The notes beneath the pieces are model-generated. The model had not been told where the DNA came from. It was given only the letters and a program-made list of their open reading frames with translations, and searched no databases. The translations under genes were made by a program, and so were the position numbers. A DNA stretch of 64,000 nucleotides from Neisseria mucosa (GTDB taxonomy: Bacteria; Pseudomonadota; Gammaproteobacteria; Burkholderiales; Neisseriaceae): assembly GCF_003044445.1 (NCBI RefSeq), contig NZ_POWX01000005.1:93165-157164 (forward strand), in the 5' to 3' direction. Shown here piece after piece: positions 22,859-31,416 of this stretch (its first letter is position 1; every line of letters begins with the position of its first letter).

Positions 22859-25800
22859 ATGAATCATCAAGCCCAGTCCCCCGCCGTCTCCGTGATGATT
22901 CCTTACTACAACTGTAAGGAATACATCGTAGAAACCGTCCAATCCGTCCTTAGCCAAAGCCATCAGAATTTTGAAATCATCATTGTTGACGACGGCTCTG
23001 ACCCGGAACACGCCGATTATTTGAGGGAGTTTCTGGCGGACAAGCCCGCCATACGTTACGCCGTACAAAACAATCAAGGCGTTGCCGCCGCCCGAAACCA
23101 TGCGGCGCGGCTGGCGGGGGGTAAATACTTCCTGTTTCTTGATTCAGACGACCTCATCCTGCCGGATTACATCGAAAAATGCGTCGCGGTTTTGGAAAAC
23201 AATCCCGACTGTAAGCTGGTGTATCCGTTGGCAGAGTATTTTGATGCGCAAGAAGGCTTGTGGAATCTGCCGGATTATGACGGTTTGGAAAGTCTGTTGA
23301 AGGGGAATCGCATCCCTATCATTTCTATGCATCGTGCCGAGGATTTCGTTTCTTTGGGTGGGTTTGATGAAAACCTGGCAACACATGAAGACTGGGATCT
23401 TTGGATACGCCTCTTAAGCAACGGCGGAGAAGTCATCCGTATTCCGGAAGTGTTGTTCCGCTACCGTAAACGCCGTGACGGGTCATCACTGATTAACCGC
23501 TTGGAGCAAAATCCTGATTTAAACCGCGAAGACTGGCAAAAAGTCTACGAGAAAAACCGCGCACTGTTTATGCAACATCATTTGGGATATTCCGACTGTA
23601 TTCAAAAAATATCCTTACTAGAACAACAAATCCAATCTTTATCCGAGCTAAACCTTCAATTGCGAGAAGACAATACCAAAATGCAAAATCAAAACCAAGA
23701 ATTGCAGCATGTCATGGCAAAACTGCTGCAACAAACCGAATTGTCTGCTGAACAGACTGAATTCCTGCAAAAGCAAATTGAAATGTTGTTGCGCAACAGT
23801 ACCGTAGAAGAGCAATTGGAAGAACAAGAAAAACAAATCAAACTGTTGAAAAAACAAATTAATACCTTGCAGCAGGAAAAGCAATCGTTGGAGCAAAACA
23901 TTCATATATTGAATGAAAGCAGACAGTCGTCTGAAAACATCATCAACGAACTGCATAGCCACCGTACACAATTGGAACGGCATATTCATGAAGAAAGCCG
24001 GCGATTGGCAAAATACAAAGGTTTGTGGACGGTTAAGGCATTCAAGCCGTTTGTCAAAACCGAGCAAGCCATCAGCTCCGCCAACCGTTACCGCAAAGGC
24101 TTCCGTCTTTTGGTGCGCGAGAAGGGCAGTATCGGCAAGGCATATCAGTTTTTACGCCGCCATTACAAGCAAACCCATTCGATTAAAAGCGTAAAACAGA
24201 TATTGAAAGCTGTCAGTTCTGCATCAGCTTTTGGGCATTCGATTCAGGCAGACCCGATTCCGCAAACGTTTATCCAGCGACTGACCAAACATGCTGCCGA
24301 CACGCTTGCCCCCAAAGTTGCCATCATTGCCGAACTCAGTATTCCGCAATGCAAAAAATACCGCGTTATCCAAAAGCAGGAAATGCTTGAGGAGCTGGGT
24401 ATTCCTTGTTCCGTGACTTCATGGACGGACAGCAATGAAGCCAAGAAACAGATTTCTTTGGCAAGTGTGGTGATTTTCTACCGCGTTCCCGGTTTTGACA
24501 GCGTAATGGATTTGATTGCGGAATGCCGTCGTCTGAATATCAAAACATTATGGGATGTCGATGATTTGATTTTTGACGAAGATGTCCTGAAAACCAGCAG
24601 CACCATCAATTCGCTTGAACCGGCAGAAAGAGAAGGCGTGATCAACGGCGCGAAACTTTACCGTCAAGCCATGTTGGCGTGCGACGAAGGCATCGCTTCG
24701 ACTTCCGGACTGGCAAAAGCCATGAAGGAAGCAGGTTTGGAGACGGTTTATGTGGTTGAAAACGCGCTTGATGATGAAACGCTGGCAGCGGCAAACAGCA
24801 TCGAGGGTCGTCTGAAAAAACAAGAAGACGGTCTGATTCGAATTATTTACGGTTCGGGCACCAAAACGCATAACATCGACTTTTTGGAAGCCGCTCCCGC
24901 GCTTGCCAACATATTGAAAGAAAATCCGAATGTCAGGTTCAGAATCATCGGCTATTTGGAGCTGCCCGAATATTTCGACGATGTACAAAGCCAAATCGAA
25001 CGTATTCCGTTTTGCAACTATACGGAATACCTGACTTATTTGTCCGAATGCGACATCAGCATCGCGCCTTTGGAAAACTTCGTTTTCAACGATGCCAAGA
25101 GCAATATCAAATACCTTGAAGCATCGATTACCAAAGTGGCATCCGTATGTTCGCCAAGGGCGGCTTTTGCCGATGTGATTGTCAACGGCGAAAACGGCTT
25201 TCTGGCAGACAGCGAACAGCAATGGTATGAAGCGTTCGCTACCCTGATTCAAAATCCCGAACTGCGCGACAGTATGGCGCAGGCGGCATACCGTACGGTT
25301 ACGGAAACATACAGCCCGCAAGCCATCGGCAGCACGCAGCTTGCGCCCGCCGTCCGTTTTGAATCTGCCGCAAAAGGGAAAACCAAAGTCTTATCGTTTA
25401 ATGTTTACTATCATCCGCAATCGTTTGGCGGGGCGACCATTGTTGCCGAGCAACTGAACAAACTGCTTGCCGATGAAGAAGCCTACGAAATATATGCGGT
25501 AACGACTTTGCCGATGAAAAGCTGGCTGCCGCCGTACAGCGTCATCCGTTACGAATACGGCAAAGTGACCGTTTTCGGCGTTGCCGTTCCTTCAGAAGAT
25601 GCGGCCGCCCACGAAAACCCGCGTTTTGATGCAGCCGTCAAAGACATCATCGAACTCGTAGAGCCCGACATCGCCCATATCCACTGCATTCAAAGCATGG
25701 GCGTCGGCATGGTCGATATTTGTCGGGAAGCTGGTGTCAAAACCCTCGTTACCCTGCATGACGCCTGGTGGATTTGTCCGAACCAGTTCATGCTTGACGA

Positions 25801-26554
25801 AAATGAAGTCTTCCGCGAGCAATGGAATACCGAAGACGAACGGAGCAAAACCATAGCCCGCGCTTTGTCGAAAATCGATATGTTACTTGCGCCCAGCAAA
25901 TATTTTGCCGAGCTGCATGAAAGAACTTTGGGTAGGAACGTCCTCGTCAACAAAAACGGCGTTACCCGCCCCTTGGGTCAAGTATCCAAACGGAAAAAAG
26001 ACGTTATCCGCTTCGGTTATGTCGGCGGAAAAACCAAAATCAAAGGCGTTCATCTGATTTTGGAAGCCTTCAGGAAACACCGTTTCCCCAACACCGAACT
26101 GGTTGTCGTGGACAATATGCTCAACGTCGGCGCGCGTTCGTTCTTTGACAGTGATTTCGACGGCGTGGAACGCTTCCGCATCGAACCTGCTTACAGCCAA
26201 GATACTATCGACCACTTCTTCTCGGAAATCGATGTTTTGTTGTTCCCGACCCAATGGAAAGAAAGTTTCGGGCTGACGGTCAGAGAGGCAGTGTTGCGTG
26301 ATGTTTGGGTAATTGCTACTGACGCGGGCGGTGTGTCCGAAGACATTATCGACGGCGAAAACGGCACAGTCATTCCGTTTGACAGCGGCGTGGAAGAATT
26401 GAGCCGTGCCATTGCCGAAGTTTGCGAACGCTATCAAGCAATGGACGACGGCGCAGTCATTGAACTGCCGAAAAGCCATATTCGGACTTTTGCGGAACAA
26501 AAAGACGAATTGGCAGGCCTATATCAAGAAATACTGTCGAACCAAGCAGATTGA
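22859..26554 (+). CDS. Giant three-domain glycosyltransferase with coiled coil
   Basis: A single 1231-residue protein. Residues about 9-230 form a GT2 (GT-A fold) domain: SVMIPYYNCKEYIVETVQSVL, IIIVDDGSD, NQGVAAARNHA and the metal-binding FLDSDDL. Residues about 245-385 are a long Gln/Glu/Leu-rich coiled coil. Residues about 480-830 look like a first GT-B domain (KVAIIAELSIPQCKKYRV, IKTLWDVDDLIFDED, SNIKYLEASITKVASVCS). Residues about 840-1231 are a second GT-B domain of GT4 type (VYYHPQSFGGATIVAEQL, ESFGLTVREAVL, DAGGVSEDIIDGENGTVIPF). It probably builds a surface glycan, using more than one activity per chain. Two paralogous genes of unknown type follow. The encoded DSDDL motif coincides with a DUS. 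Acceptor and sugars unknown. Confidence 0.88.
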   Translation: MNHQAQSPAVSVMIPYYNCKEYIVETVQSVLSQSHQNFEIIIVDDGSDPEHADYLREFLADKPAIRYAVQNNQGVAAARNHAARLAGGKYFLFLDSDDLILPDYIEKCVAVLENNPDCKLVYPLAEYFDAQEGLWNLPDYDGLESLLKGNRIPIISMHRAEDFVSLGGFDENLATHEDWDLWIRLLSNGGEVIRIPEVLFRYRKRRDGSSLINRLEQNPDLNREDWQKVYEKNRALFMQHHLGYSDCIQKISLLEQQIQSLSELNLQLREDNTKMQNQNQELQHVMAKLLQQTELSAEQTEFLQKQIEMLLRNSTVEEQLEEQEKQIKLLKKQINTLQQEKQSLEQNIHILNESRQSSENIINELHSHRTQLERHIHEESRRLAKYKGLWTVKAFKPFVKTEQAISSANRYRKGFRLLVREKGSIGKAYQFLRRHYKQTHSIKSVKQILKAVSSASAFGHSIQADPIPQTFIQRLTKHAADTLAPKVAIIAELSIPQCKKYRVIQKQEMLEELGIPCSVTSWTDSNEAKKQISLASVVIFYRVPGFDSVMDLIAECRRLNIKTLWDVDDLIFDEDVLKTSSTINSLEPAEREGVINGAKLYRQAMLACDEGIASTSGLAKAMKEAGLETVYVVENALDDETLAAANSIEGRLKKQEDGLIRIIYGSGTKTHNIDFLEAAPALANILKENPNVRFRIIGYLELPEYFDDVQSQIERIPFCNYTEYLTYLSECDISIAPLENFVFNDAKSNIKYLEASITKVASVCSPRAAFADVIVNGENGFLADSEQQWYEAFATLIQNPELRDSMAQAAYRTVTETYSPQAIGSTQLAPAVRFESAAKGKTKVLSFNVYYHPQSFGGATIVAEQLNKLLADEEAYEIYAVTTLPMKSWLPPYSVIRYEYGKVTVFGVAVPSEDAAAHENPRFDAAVKDIIELVEPDIAHIHCIQSMGVGMVDICREAGVKTLVTLHDAWWICPNQFMLDENEVFREQWNTEDERSKTIARALSKIDMLLAPSKYFAELHERTLGRNVLVNKNGVTRPLGQVSKRKKDVIRFGYVGGKTKIKGVHLILEAFRKHRFPNTELVVVDNMLNVGARSFFDSDFDGVERFRIEPAYSQDTIDHFFSEIDVLLFPTQWKESFGLTVREAVLRDVWVIATDAGGVSEDIIDGENGTVIPFDSGVEELSRAIAEVCERYQAMDDGAVIELPKSHIRTFAEQKDELAGLYQEILSNQAD

Positions 26555-26556
26555 TG

Positions 26557-26600
26557 TTTTCAGACGACCCTTTCGATGGCAACAAAGGGTCGTCTGAAAA
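26557..26600 (+). terminator. DUS-hairpin terminator after the giant glycosyltransferase
   Basis: TTTTCAGACGACCCTTT and AAAGGGTCGTCTGAAAA form a perfect 17-bp stem with a 10-base loop directly after the stop. Confidence 0.75.
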
Positions 26601-26604
26601 TGGC

Positions 26605-26635
26605 AGTGAATGAACTTTGAACCCGTACGACGTTG
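26605..26635. repeat. Decayed CREE left-end remnant
   Basis: AGTGAATGAACTTTGAACCC and the following GTACGACGTTG align with the CREE left end (AGTGGATTAACTTTAAACCA, GTACGGCGTTG) with several substitutions; no right end is found. An old, truncated copy. Confidence 0.6.
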
Positions 26636-26698
26636 TTTTATCTAAACTAATTTTTACTGCATTGAAGTACCTGAGATTAACCGCATCACATCTTAATT

Positions 26699-27709
26699 AT
26701 GAACAAAACCATCATACTGGTCGCCCCATATATGTACGGGCTGGATAAGTGCATAGAAAAAAATCTGCGCTTCCACGGCTTCAATGTTATCAATCTCTGT
26801 TACGATGACAGAGATTCATACTATCCGCACATAGGCTGCCGTATTCTCGGTTTGTATCATAAACACATTAAAAAAGACGGCGATTATAAGAAAAAACTGA
26901 AATATTCCCGCTACCGCAAGCAGATAGCCGAAAAACTGGCTTCCTTGGAAGGCGGCAAAGCAGACTACGCCCTTTGCATCCGCGCCAATATTTATCCCAA
27001 AGAAATTATTTCCGCCATCCGCGAACACAGCAAAGTATGCGTCAACTACCAATGGGACGGTATCGACCGTTTCCCCGACATCATCGAATATCTGCCCTAT
27101 TTTGACCGCTGCTGGGTGTTCAATAAAAACGATGTGGAGAAATACCCCCAACACCGTTTCAAAGCGACCACCAATTTCTATTTCGATTTTCCGATTGAGG
27201 GAAACGGAAAAACGGAAGGCCTTTATTTTTTAGGCGGCTACGAAGCAGGTAGGGAACATCAAACCTCCGTTTTTCTCGATGAAGCACGCAGACTGGGGCT
27301 ACCTTTGGATTTCCACATTTACTGCAAAGACGACCGCGCAAGCAAAATTTTCGGCAACGACGGCATTACCTATTTGGACAGACAAAGCATCCTGAGTTTC
27401 GAGCAAAACCTGCAAAAGGTTAAAAACTGCCTGGCAGTCGTCGATTTTGTCCAATTTGAAAATTACGGCCTGTCTTTCCGCGTATTCGACGCCCTGTGTT
27501 TCGACAAAAAACTGATTACCACCAATCAGGCCGTAGCGGAATGTGACTTCTACCATCCCGACAACATCTTTATTTGGGACGGAGAAAACCCCGAAGGCCT
27601 GCAAGACTTTTTCAGACGACCTTACCATCCGCTTCCTGAAGAAATAAAAGCCAAATACGCCTTCGGCAACTGGGTCCGCCGAATCCTCGACATATCAGAC
27701 GAAGCATAA
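26699..27709 (+). CDS. Putative glycosyltransferase, paralogue A
   Basis: Encodes 336 soluble residues, no signal peptide. The N-terminus TIILVAPYMYGLDKCIEKNLRFHGFNV has the beta-strand, Gly-loop, helix pattern of a GT-B fold. Shared with the next gene are VNYQWDGIDRFPDI (about 110-123), TTNFYFD (about 155), GLSFRVFDAL followed by KKLITTN (about 257-280), DFYHPDNIFIWDG and the C-terminal FGNWVRRILD. I do not recognise a named family beyond lipopolysaccharide-type glycan synthesis proteins. A DUS near 27610 is read as FFRRP. It lies 144 bp after the giant glycosyltransferase and 9 bp before its paralogue, so it probably works on the same glycan. Confidence 0.75.
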   Translation: MNKTIILVAPYMYGLDKCIEKNLRFHGFNVINLCYDDRDSYYPHIGCRILGLYHKHIKKDGDYKKKLKYSRYRKQIAEKLASLEGGKADYALCIRANIYPKEIISAIREHSKVCVNYQWDGIDRFPDIIEYLPYFDRCWVFNKNDVEKYPQHRFKATTNFYFDFPIEGNGKTEGLYFLGGYEAGREHQTSVFLDEARRLGLPLDFHIYCKDDRASKIFGNDGITYLDRQSILSFEQNLQKVKNCLAVVDFVQFENYGLSFRVFDALCFDKKLITTNQAVAECDFYHPDNIFIWDGENPEGLQDFFRRPYHPLPEEIKAKYAFGNWVRRILDISDEA

Positions 27710-27718
27710 ATAGATACC

Positions 27719-28759
27719 ATGACGACCGAACAAAAAACGATTATTTTGGGGATGCCCGCCGACAACCAAATCTACCGAGTCATCGAAGCCGCCTTAAATC
27801 ATCACGGCTTCAACGTCGTCAGCGTCGTCATGGACAACCTGAATTTCCGCTATCCTTCCCTTTCCAGTCGTCTGAAAGTCAAATTCAGACAACTGGTGCT
27901 GCGGGATAAAAACGCCAAAAAAGACTTTAAATCCGCCCAATTAATCCGAGACGTCGAAAACAAACTGGCAGCGTACGGCAAGGCGGATTACGCCCTGTTT
28001 ATTCGCGGCGACATCTACTCGCCTGAGTTTCTGGATATGATTAAACGCCATACCCGTCCCGGCAATATGGTCAACTACCAATGGGACGGTATCAATCGCT
28101 TTCCGGCTATTTGGGATTGCGCCGACCGGTTCGACTGTATTTACGTTTTTGATCCCGCCGATATGCGAAATCCGAAACATCCCTTCCTGCCGACCACCAA
28201 CTTCTATTTCGACCACGATGTCAACCTGCCCGAAGACCCGCCCAACGATTTCTATTTCATCGGCTGGCATATGCCCGACCGCGCCCCGATTATTTCCGCG
28301 TTCGGTAAAGCGGCCGAAACGCTGGGCTGGAAGCTCGACTTCAATATCGGCTGTTTGAATACCGATGTCGATACCCTCCGCCGTTTTTATCCTACGGAAA
28401 ACATCAAAATCTTCATCGGCGTCAGAAGTTTCGCAGACAACCTCGAAGCCGCCAAACAGGCAAAAATCCTTATAGATTTCAAAACGCCCGTTCACAACGG
28501 CCTCTCGTTCCGCCCCTTCGAAGCCCTCGGCTACCGTAAAAAACTGATTACCACCAACGCCGAAATCAAAAAATACGATTTCTACCACCCCGACAACATC
28601 TTCGTTTGGGACGGTAAAAGTTTGGACGGTTTGGCAGAATTTGTCGACAAACCCTATCGCGAGCTGCCACCCGAAATCTACCAAAAATACAGCTTCGGCA
28701 ACTGGTTGCGCTATATTCTGGACATACCGCCCCATCAAAAAATAACCCTGCCCGAATAA
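27719..28759 (+). CDS. Putative glycosyltransferase, paralogue B
   Basis: Encodes 346 residues, clearly homologous along its length to the preceding gene: VNYQWDGINRFPAI, TTNFYFDHDV, GLSFRPFEALGYRKKLITTN, YDFYHPDNIFVWDG and FGNWLRYILD all align. The pair arose by tandem duplication and then diverged, so they may add related sugars in sequence. No membrane segments. It starts 9 bp after paralogue A with an ATG after TAAATAGATACC, a poor ribosome site, suggesting coupling to the gene before. The transcription unit ends in a DUS- and repeat-rich spacer before fabG. Confidence 0.75.
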   Translation: MTTEQKTIILGMPADNQIYRVIEAALNHHGFNVVSVVMDNLNFRYPSLSSRLKVKFRQLVLRDKNAKKDFKSAQLIRDVENKLAAYGKADYALFIRGDIYSPEFLDMIKRHTRPGNMVNYQWDGINRFPAIWDCADRFDCIYVFDPADMRNPKHPFLPTTNFYFDHDVNLPEDPPNDFYFIGWHMPDRAPIISAFGKAAETLGWKLDFNIGCLNTDVDTLRRFYPTENIKIFIGVRSFADNLEAAKQAKILIDFKTPVHNGLSFRPFEALGYRKKLITTNAEIKKYDFYHPDNIFVWDGKSLDGLAEFVDKPYRELPPEIYQKYSFGNWLRYILDIPPHQKITLPE

Positions 28760-28765
28760 ACGGAA

Positions 28766-28999
28766 AGGTCGTCTGAAATTTGTCGATATGGCAGATAAAA
28801 TAGGCAATGCCTGCACTGTCATTCCCGTGCAGGCGGGAATTCAGAGATTTGAGATTACAGTAATCCCTAAACATTTCTGAAAGATTGAAGTCTGGATTCC
28901 CGCCTGCGCAGGAATGACAATACGGAGGCATCTTATTTTGTTTCAGACGACCTCAAAAATTAGATTCATCACACTATTTATGCTATAAGGTCGTCTGAA
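28766..28999. other. Repeat-rich spacer before fabG
   Basis: Contains DUS at 28766-28777, 28942-28953 (inverted) and 28988-28999, and between them a NIME-like pair of dRS3 repeats. No coding sequence is supported. Confidence 0.7.
28820..28917. repeat. NIME-like element: two dRS3 repeats around a spacer
   Basis: A dRS3 copy, ATTCCCGTGCAGGCGGGAAT at 28821-28840, and a second at about 28896-28916 (ATTCCCGCCTGCGCAGGAAT) flank about 55 bp. This matches the neisserial intergenic mosaic element design, a known target for rearrangement and filamentous phage insertion. Confidence 0.75.
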
Positions 29000-29035
29000 A
29001 TTAACAGACTCCATTCCCCAAACAAGGAAGTAAAC

Positions 29036-29782
29036 ATGAGCACACAAGATTTAAGCGGCAAAATCGCATTGGTAACAGGCGCATCGCGCGGTATCGGCGC
29101 GGCGATTGCCGACACGCTGGCGGCCGCAGGTGCCAAAGTTATCGGTACGGCGACCAGCGAAAGCGGCGCGGCGGCGATTAGCGAGCGTCTGGCGCAATGG
29201 GGCGGCGAAGGCCGTGCATTGAATTCCGCCGAACCCGAAACCATCGAAAACCTGATTGCCGACATTGAAAAAGAGTTCGGCAAGCTGGATATTCTGGTCA
29301 ACAACGCCGGCATCACCCGCGACAACCTCTTGATGCGTATGAAAGAAGAAGAGTGGGACGACATCATGCAGGTCAACCTCAAATCCGTGTTCCGCGCCTC
29401 CAAAGCCGTCTTGCGCGGCATGATGAAGCAACGCGCCGGACGCATCATCAACATCACATCCGTCGTCGGTGTGATGGGCAATGCCGGTCAGACCAACTAT
29501 GCCGCGGCAAAAGCAGGCTTGATCGGTTTCTCCAAATCCATGGCGCGCGAAGTCGGCAGCCGCGGCATTACTGTCAACTGCGTCGCCCCCGGCTTTATCG
29601 ATACCGACATGACCCGCGCGCTGCCTGAAGAAACCCGCAAAACCTTCGAAGCGCAAACTTCACTGGGCAAATTCGGCGAAGCGCAGGACATCGCAGATGC
29701 GGTATTGTTCCTCGCTTCCGACCAAGCAAAATACATCACCGGTCAAACGCTGCACGTCAACGGCGGCATGCTGATGCCTTGA
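29036..29782 (+). CDS. fabG: 3-oxoacyl-ACP reductase
   Basis: NADPH-dependent short-chain dehydrogenase that carries out the first reduction of each fatty acid elongation cycle. The 248-residue protein has the cofactor motif TGASRGIG at about 14-21, NNAG near 90, the catalytic Ser in INITSVVG, and Tyr155-xxx-Lys159 in TNYAAAKAG. SVAPGFIDTDMT-type sequence (here CVAPGFIDTDMT) and the ending TLHVNGGMLMP are those of FabG rather than other SDRs. AAGGAAGTAAAC precedes the ATG. It is the third fab gene in the window and ends at a bidirectional DUS hairpin. Confidence 0.95.
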   Translation: MSTQDLSGKIALVTGASRGIGAAIADTLAAAGAKVIGTATSESGAAAISERLAQWGGEGRALNSAEPETIENLIADIEKEFGKLDILVNNAGITRDNLLMRMKEEEWDDIMQVNLKSVFRASKAVLRGMMKQRAGRIINITSVVGVMGNAGQTNYAAAKAGLIGFSKSMAREVGSRGITVNCVAPGFIDTDMTRALPEETRKTFEAQTSLGKFGEAQDIADAVLFLASDQAKYITGQTLHVNGGMLMP

Positions 29783-29800
29783 TTCGGCTTGGAAAATAAA

Positions 29801-29836
29801 GAAGGTCGTCTGAAAACGGATTTCAGACGACCTTTT
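29801..29836. terminator. Bidirectional DUS-hairpin terminator
   Basis: AAGGTCGTCTGAAA and TTTCAGACGACCTT around a short loop, between the convergent fabG and sensor kinase genes. Confidence 0.85.
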
Positions 29837-29842
29837 GTTTGT

Positions 29843-31174
29843 TTAGTTTGCTTGCAGCAGTTGCTTGTTGAGTTCCGCCTGTATCAGCAGGCCGTGGGCG
29901 AAGTTGCGGCTGTCGGCGAGGATGAGTTTGCCGCCGTAGCGTTTGGCGATGGCGTCGGCGATGGAGAGTCCGAGTCCGGTGCCTTGCTGTTCCGTGCCGA
30001 GTATGCGGTAGAAGGCGTCGGTTACGCGGCTGCGTTCGTTGGCGGGGATGCCGGGGCCGTCGTCTTCCACCCAGATGGTGAGGGTGGTCGGGGTCTCGCT
30101 GAAACCTATGTCGATGCGGCCGCCTGCGGGGGTGTAGCGGATGGCGTTGTCGGTGAAGGTTTTGATGAGGGTGTAGATTTCGGTGTCGTCGGCTCGGATG
30201 CGCAGGTCGTTTTCGACGGCGACGCCGATGTCTTGCTGTTTGTCGAGGGCGAGGGGCATGAGTTCTTGCAGCACGCGGCGGAACTGGGCTTGCAGGCTGA
30301 TGTCGGTCAGGTTGCGTTGGGTTTCGGAGCCTTGGGCGCGGGCGTGGGTCAGGAGCTGCTCGAGCAGGTGGCGGTTGCGCTGTATGCTTTGGAGGATGAG
30401 TCCGGTCTGTTCGCGGGCTTCGTCCGATTGGGGCAGCTTGGTGAGCCGTTCTGCCTGAAGGGAGAGGGCGGTCAGTGGGCTGCGCAGTTCGTGGGCGGCA
30501 TCGGCGATGAAGCGTTGCTGGCGGCGGATGTTTTCGCCTGTGCGTTGCAGCAGTTGGTTGATGGCGGTAACGAAGCCTTGTATTTCGCTGGGCACGCCTT
30601 CTCCGTCCAGCGGCGAGAGGTCGTCTGAACGGCGTTTGCCGAGGGAGGCGGAAAGGGTTTTGACGGGGCGCATGGCGCGGTAGGTGATCCATACGGTCAG
30701 CAGGATCATGAGGGGCAGGGCGATGAGCAGCGGGAGGACGCTTTGGTAGGCGGCGGTGGCTGCGAGGTCGTCGCGGTATTCGGTTTCTTGGAGTACGGCG
30801 ATTTTGCCTTGCGGGGTTTGGCGGATGTAGGCGCGGTATTCGTCGTCGTCATCGTCGTCGTCGTCATCAACGCTGCCTTTGATGGTGTGGAATCCTTCGC
30901 CGAGTGTGTCGGACAGGGGGACGGTGTCTTCTTGTCCGAAGGTTTGGATGAGGATGTGGTTTTCGCTGCCTATTTGTGTGTAGTCGGTGGTTTTGGGGTT
31001 GATGTAGGCGGCGGTTTGGCGCAACAGGTCGTCCTGAAGCTCTTCGGCTTCATGGTAGGTTTGGTAATAGGAGAATGCGCCTGCGATGATGGACAAAGGC
31101 AGGAACATCAGTATCAGGGCGATGCTGATACGGACTTGCAGGGATTGTTTGAGGGTCTGGATAAAGTGATGCAT
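29843..31174 (-). CDS. Sensor histidine kinase, QseC/PmrB type
   Basis: Inner-membrane kinase of 443 residues paired with the response regulator upstream. One transmembrane helix at about 13-36, a periplasmic loop of about 105 residues, a second helix at about 145-166, a HAMP region, then the phosphoacceptor His228 in ADAAHELRSPLTAL, and the ATPase domain with the N box DNAIRYTP, the G1 box VEDDGPGIP and G2 GTGLGLSI. The periplasmic loop contains nine consecutive aspartates, residues 103-111, encoded by nine GAC/GAT codons; this may bind cations or cationic peptides and may vary in length. A full CREE separates it from its regulator gene. The internal DUS near 30618 is read as SDDL. Confidence 0.92.
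   Translation of the reverse strand: MHHFIQTLKQSLQVRISIALILMFLPLSIIAGAFSYYQTYHEAEELQDDLLRQTAAYINPKTTDYTQIGSENHILIQTFGQEDTVPLSDTLGEGFHTIKGSVDDDDDDDDDEYRAYIRQTPQGKIAVLQETEYRDDLAATAAYQSVLPLLIALPLMILLTVWITYRAMRPVKTLSASLGKRRSDDLSPLDGEGVPSEIQGFVTAINQLLQRTGENIRRQQRFIADAAHELRSPLTALSLQAERLTKLPQSDEAREQTGLILQSIQRNRHLLEQLLTHARAQGSETQRNLTDISLQAQFRRVLQELMPLALDKQQDIGVAVENDLRIRADDTEIYTLIKTFTDNAIRYTPAGGRIDIGFSETPTTLTIWVEDDGPGIPANERSRVTDAFYRILGTEQQGTGLGLSIADAIAKRYGGKLILADSRNFAHGLLIQAELNKQLLQAN
30842..30868 (-). repeat. Nine-codon aspartate microsatellite in the kinase gene
   Basis: Seven GAC and two GAT codons in a row code for Asp103-111. A trinucleotide tract keeps frame when it slips, so length variants would change the acidic loop without killing the gene. 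Confidence 0.9.
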
Positions 31175-31206
31175 AGTGTGTTTGGTGAGGCTGTTTTAGG
31201 TTTTGT

Positions 31207-31363
31207 TATAGTGGATTAACTTTAAACCAGTACGGCGTTGCCTCGCCTTAGCTCAAAGAGAACGATTCTCTAAGGTGCTGAAGCACCAAGTGAATCGGTT
31301 CCGTACTATCTGTACTGTCTGCGGCTTCGTCGCCTTGTCCTGATTTAAAGTTAATCCACTATA
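31207..31363. mobile_element. CREE/NEMIS, full-length class, inside the two-component operon
   Basis: 157 bp with perfect TATAGTGGATTAA and TTAATCCACTATA ends and the extra internal block (TTAGCTCAAAGAGAACGATT followed by CTCTAAGGTGCTGAAGCACC), which in known full-length copies holds an IHF site. It ends 33 bp before the kinase ATG, so the regulator-kinase transcript would carry it as a long hairpin. Confidence 0.96.
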
Positions 31364-31404
31364 TTGATTATGGCATGGGCGGGCATGGATGTGCGGATTG
31401 GGGT

Positions 31405-31416
31405 TTCAGACGACCT
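31405..31416 (-). repeat. DUS that encodes the response regulator C-terminus and stop
   Basis: Read on the minus strand AGGTCGTCTGAA supplies the end of Glu, then Val, Val and the TGA stop of the regulator. Confidence 0.85.
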
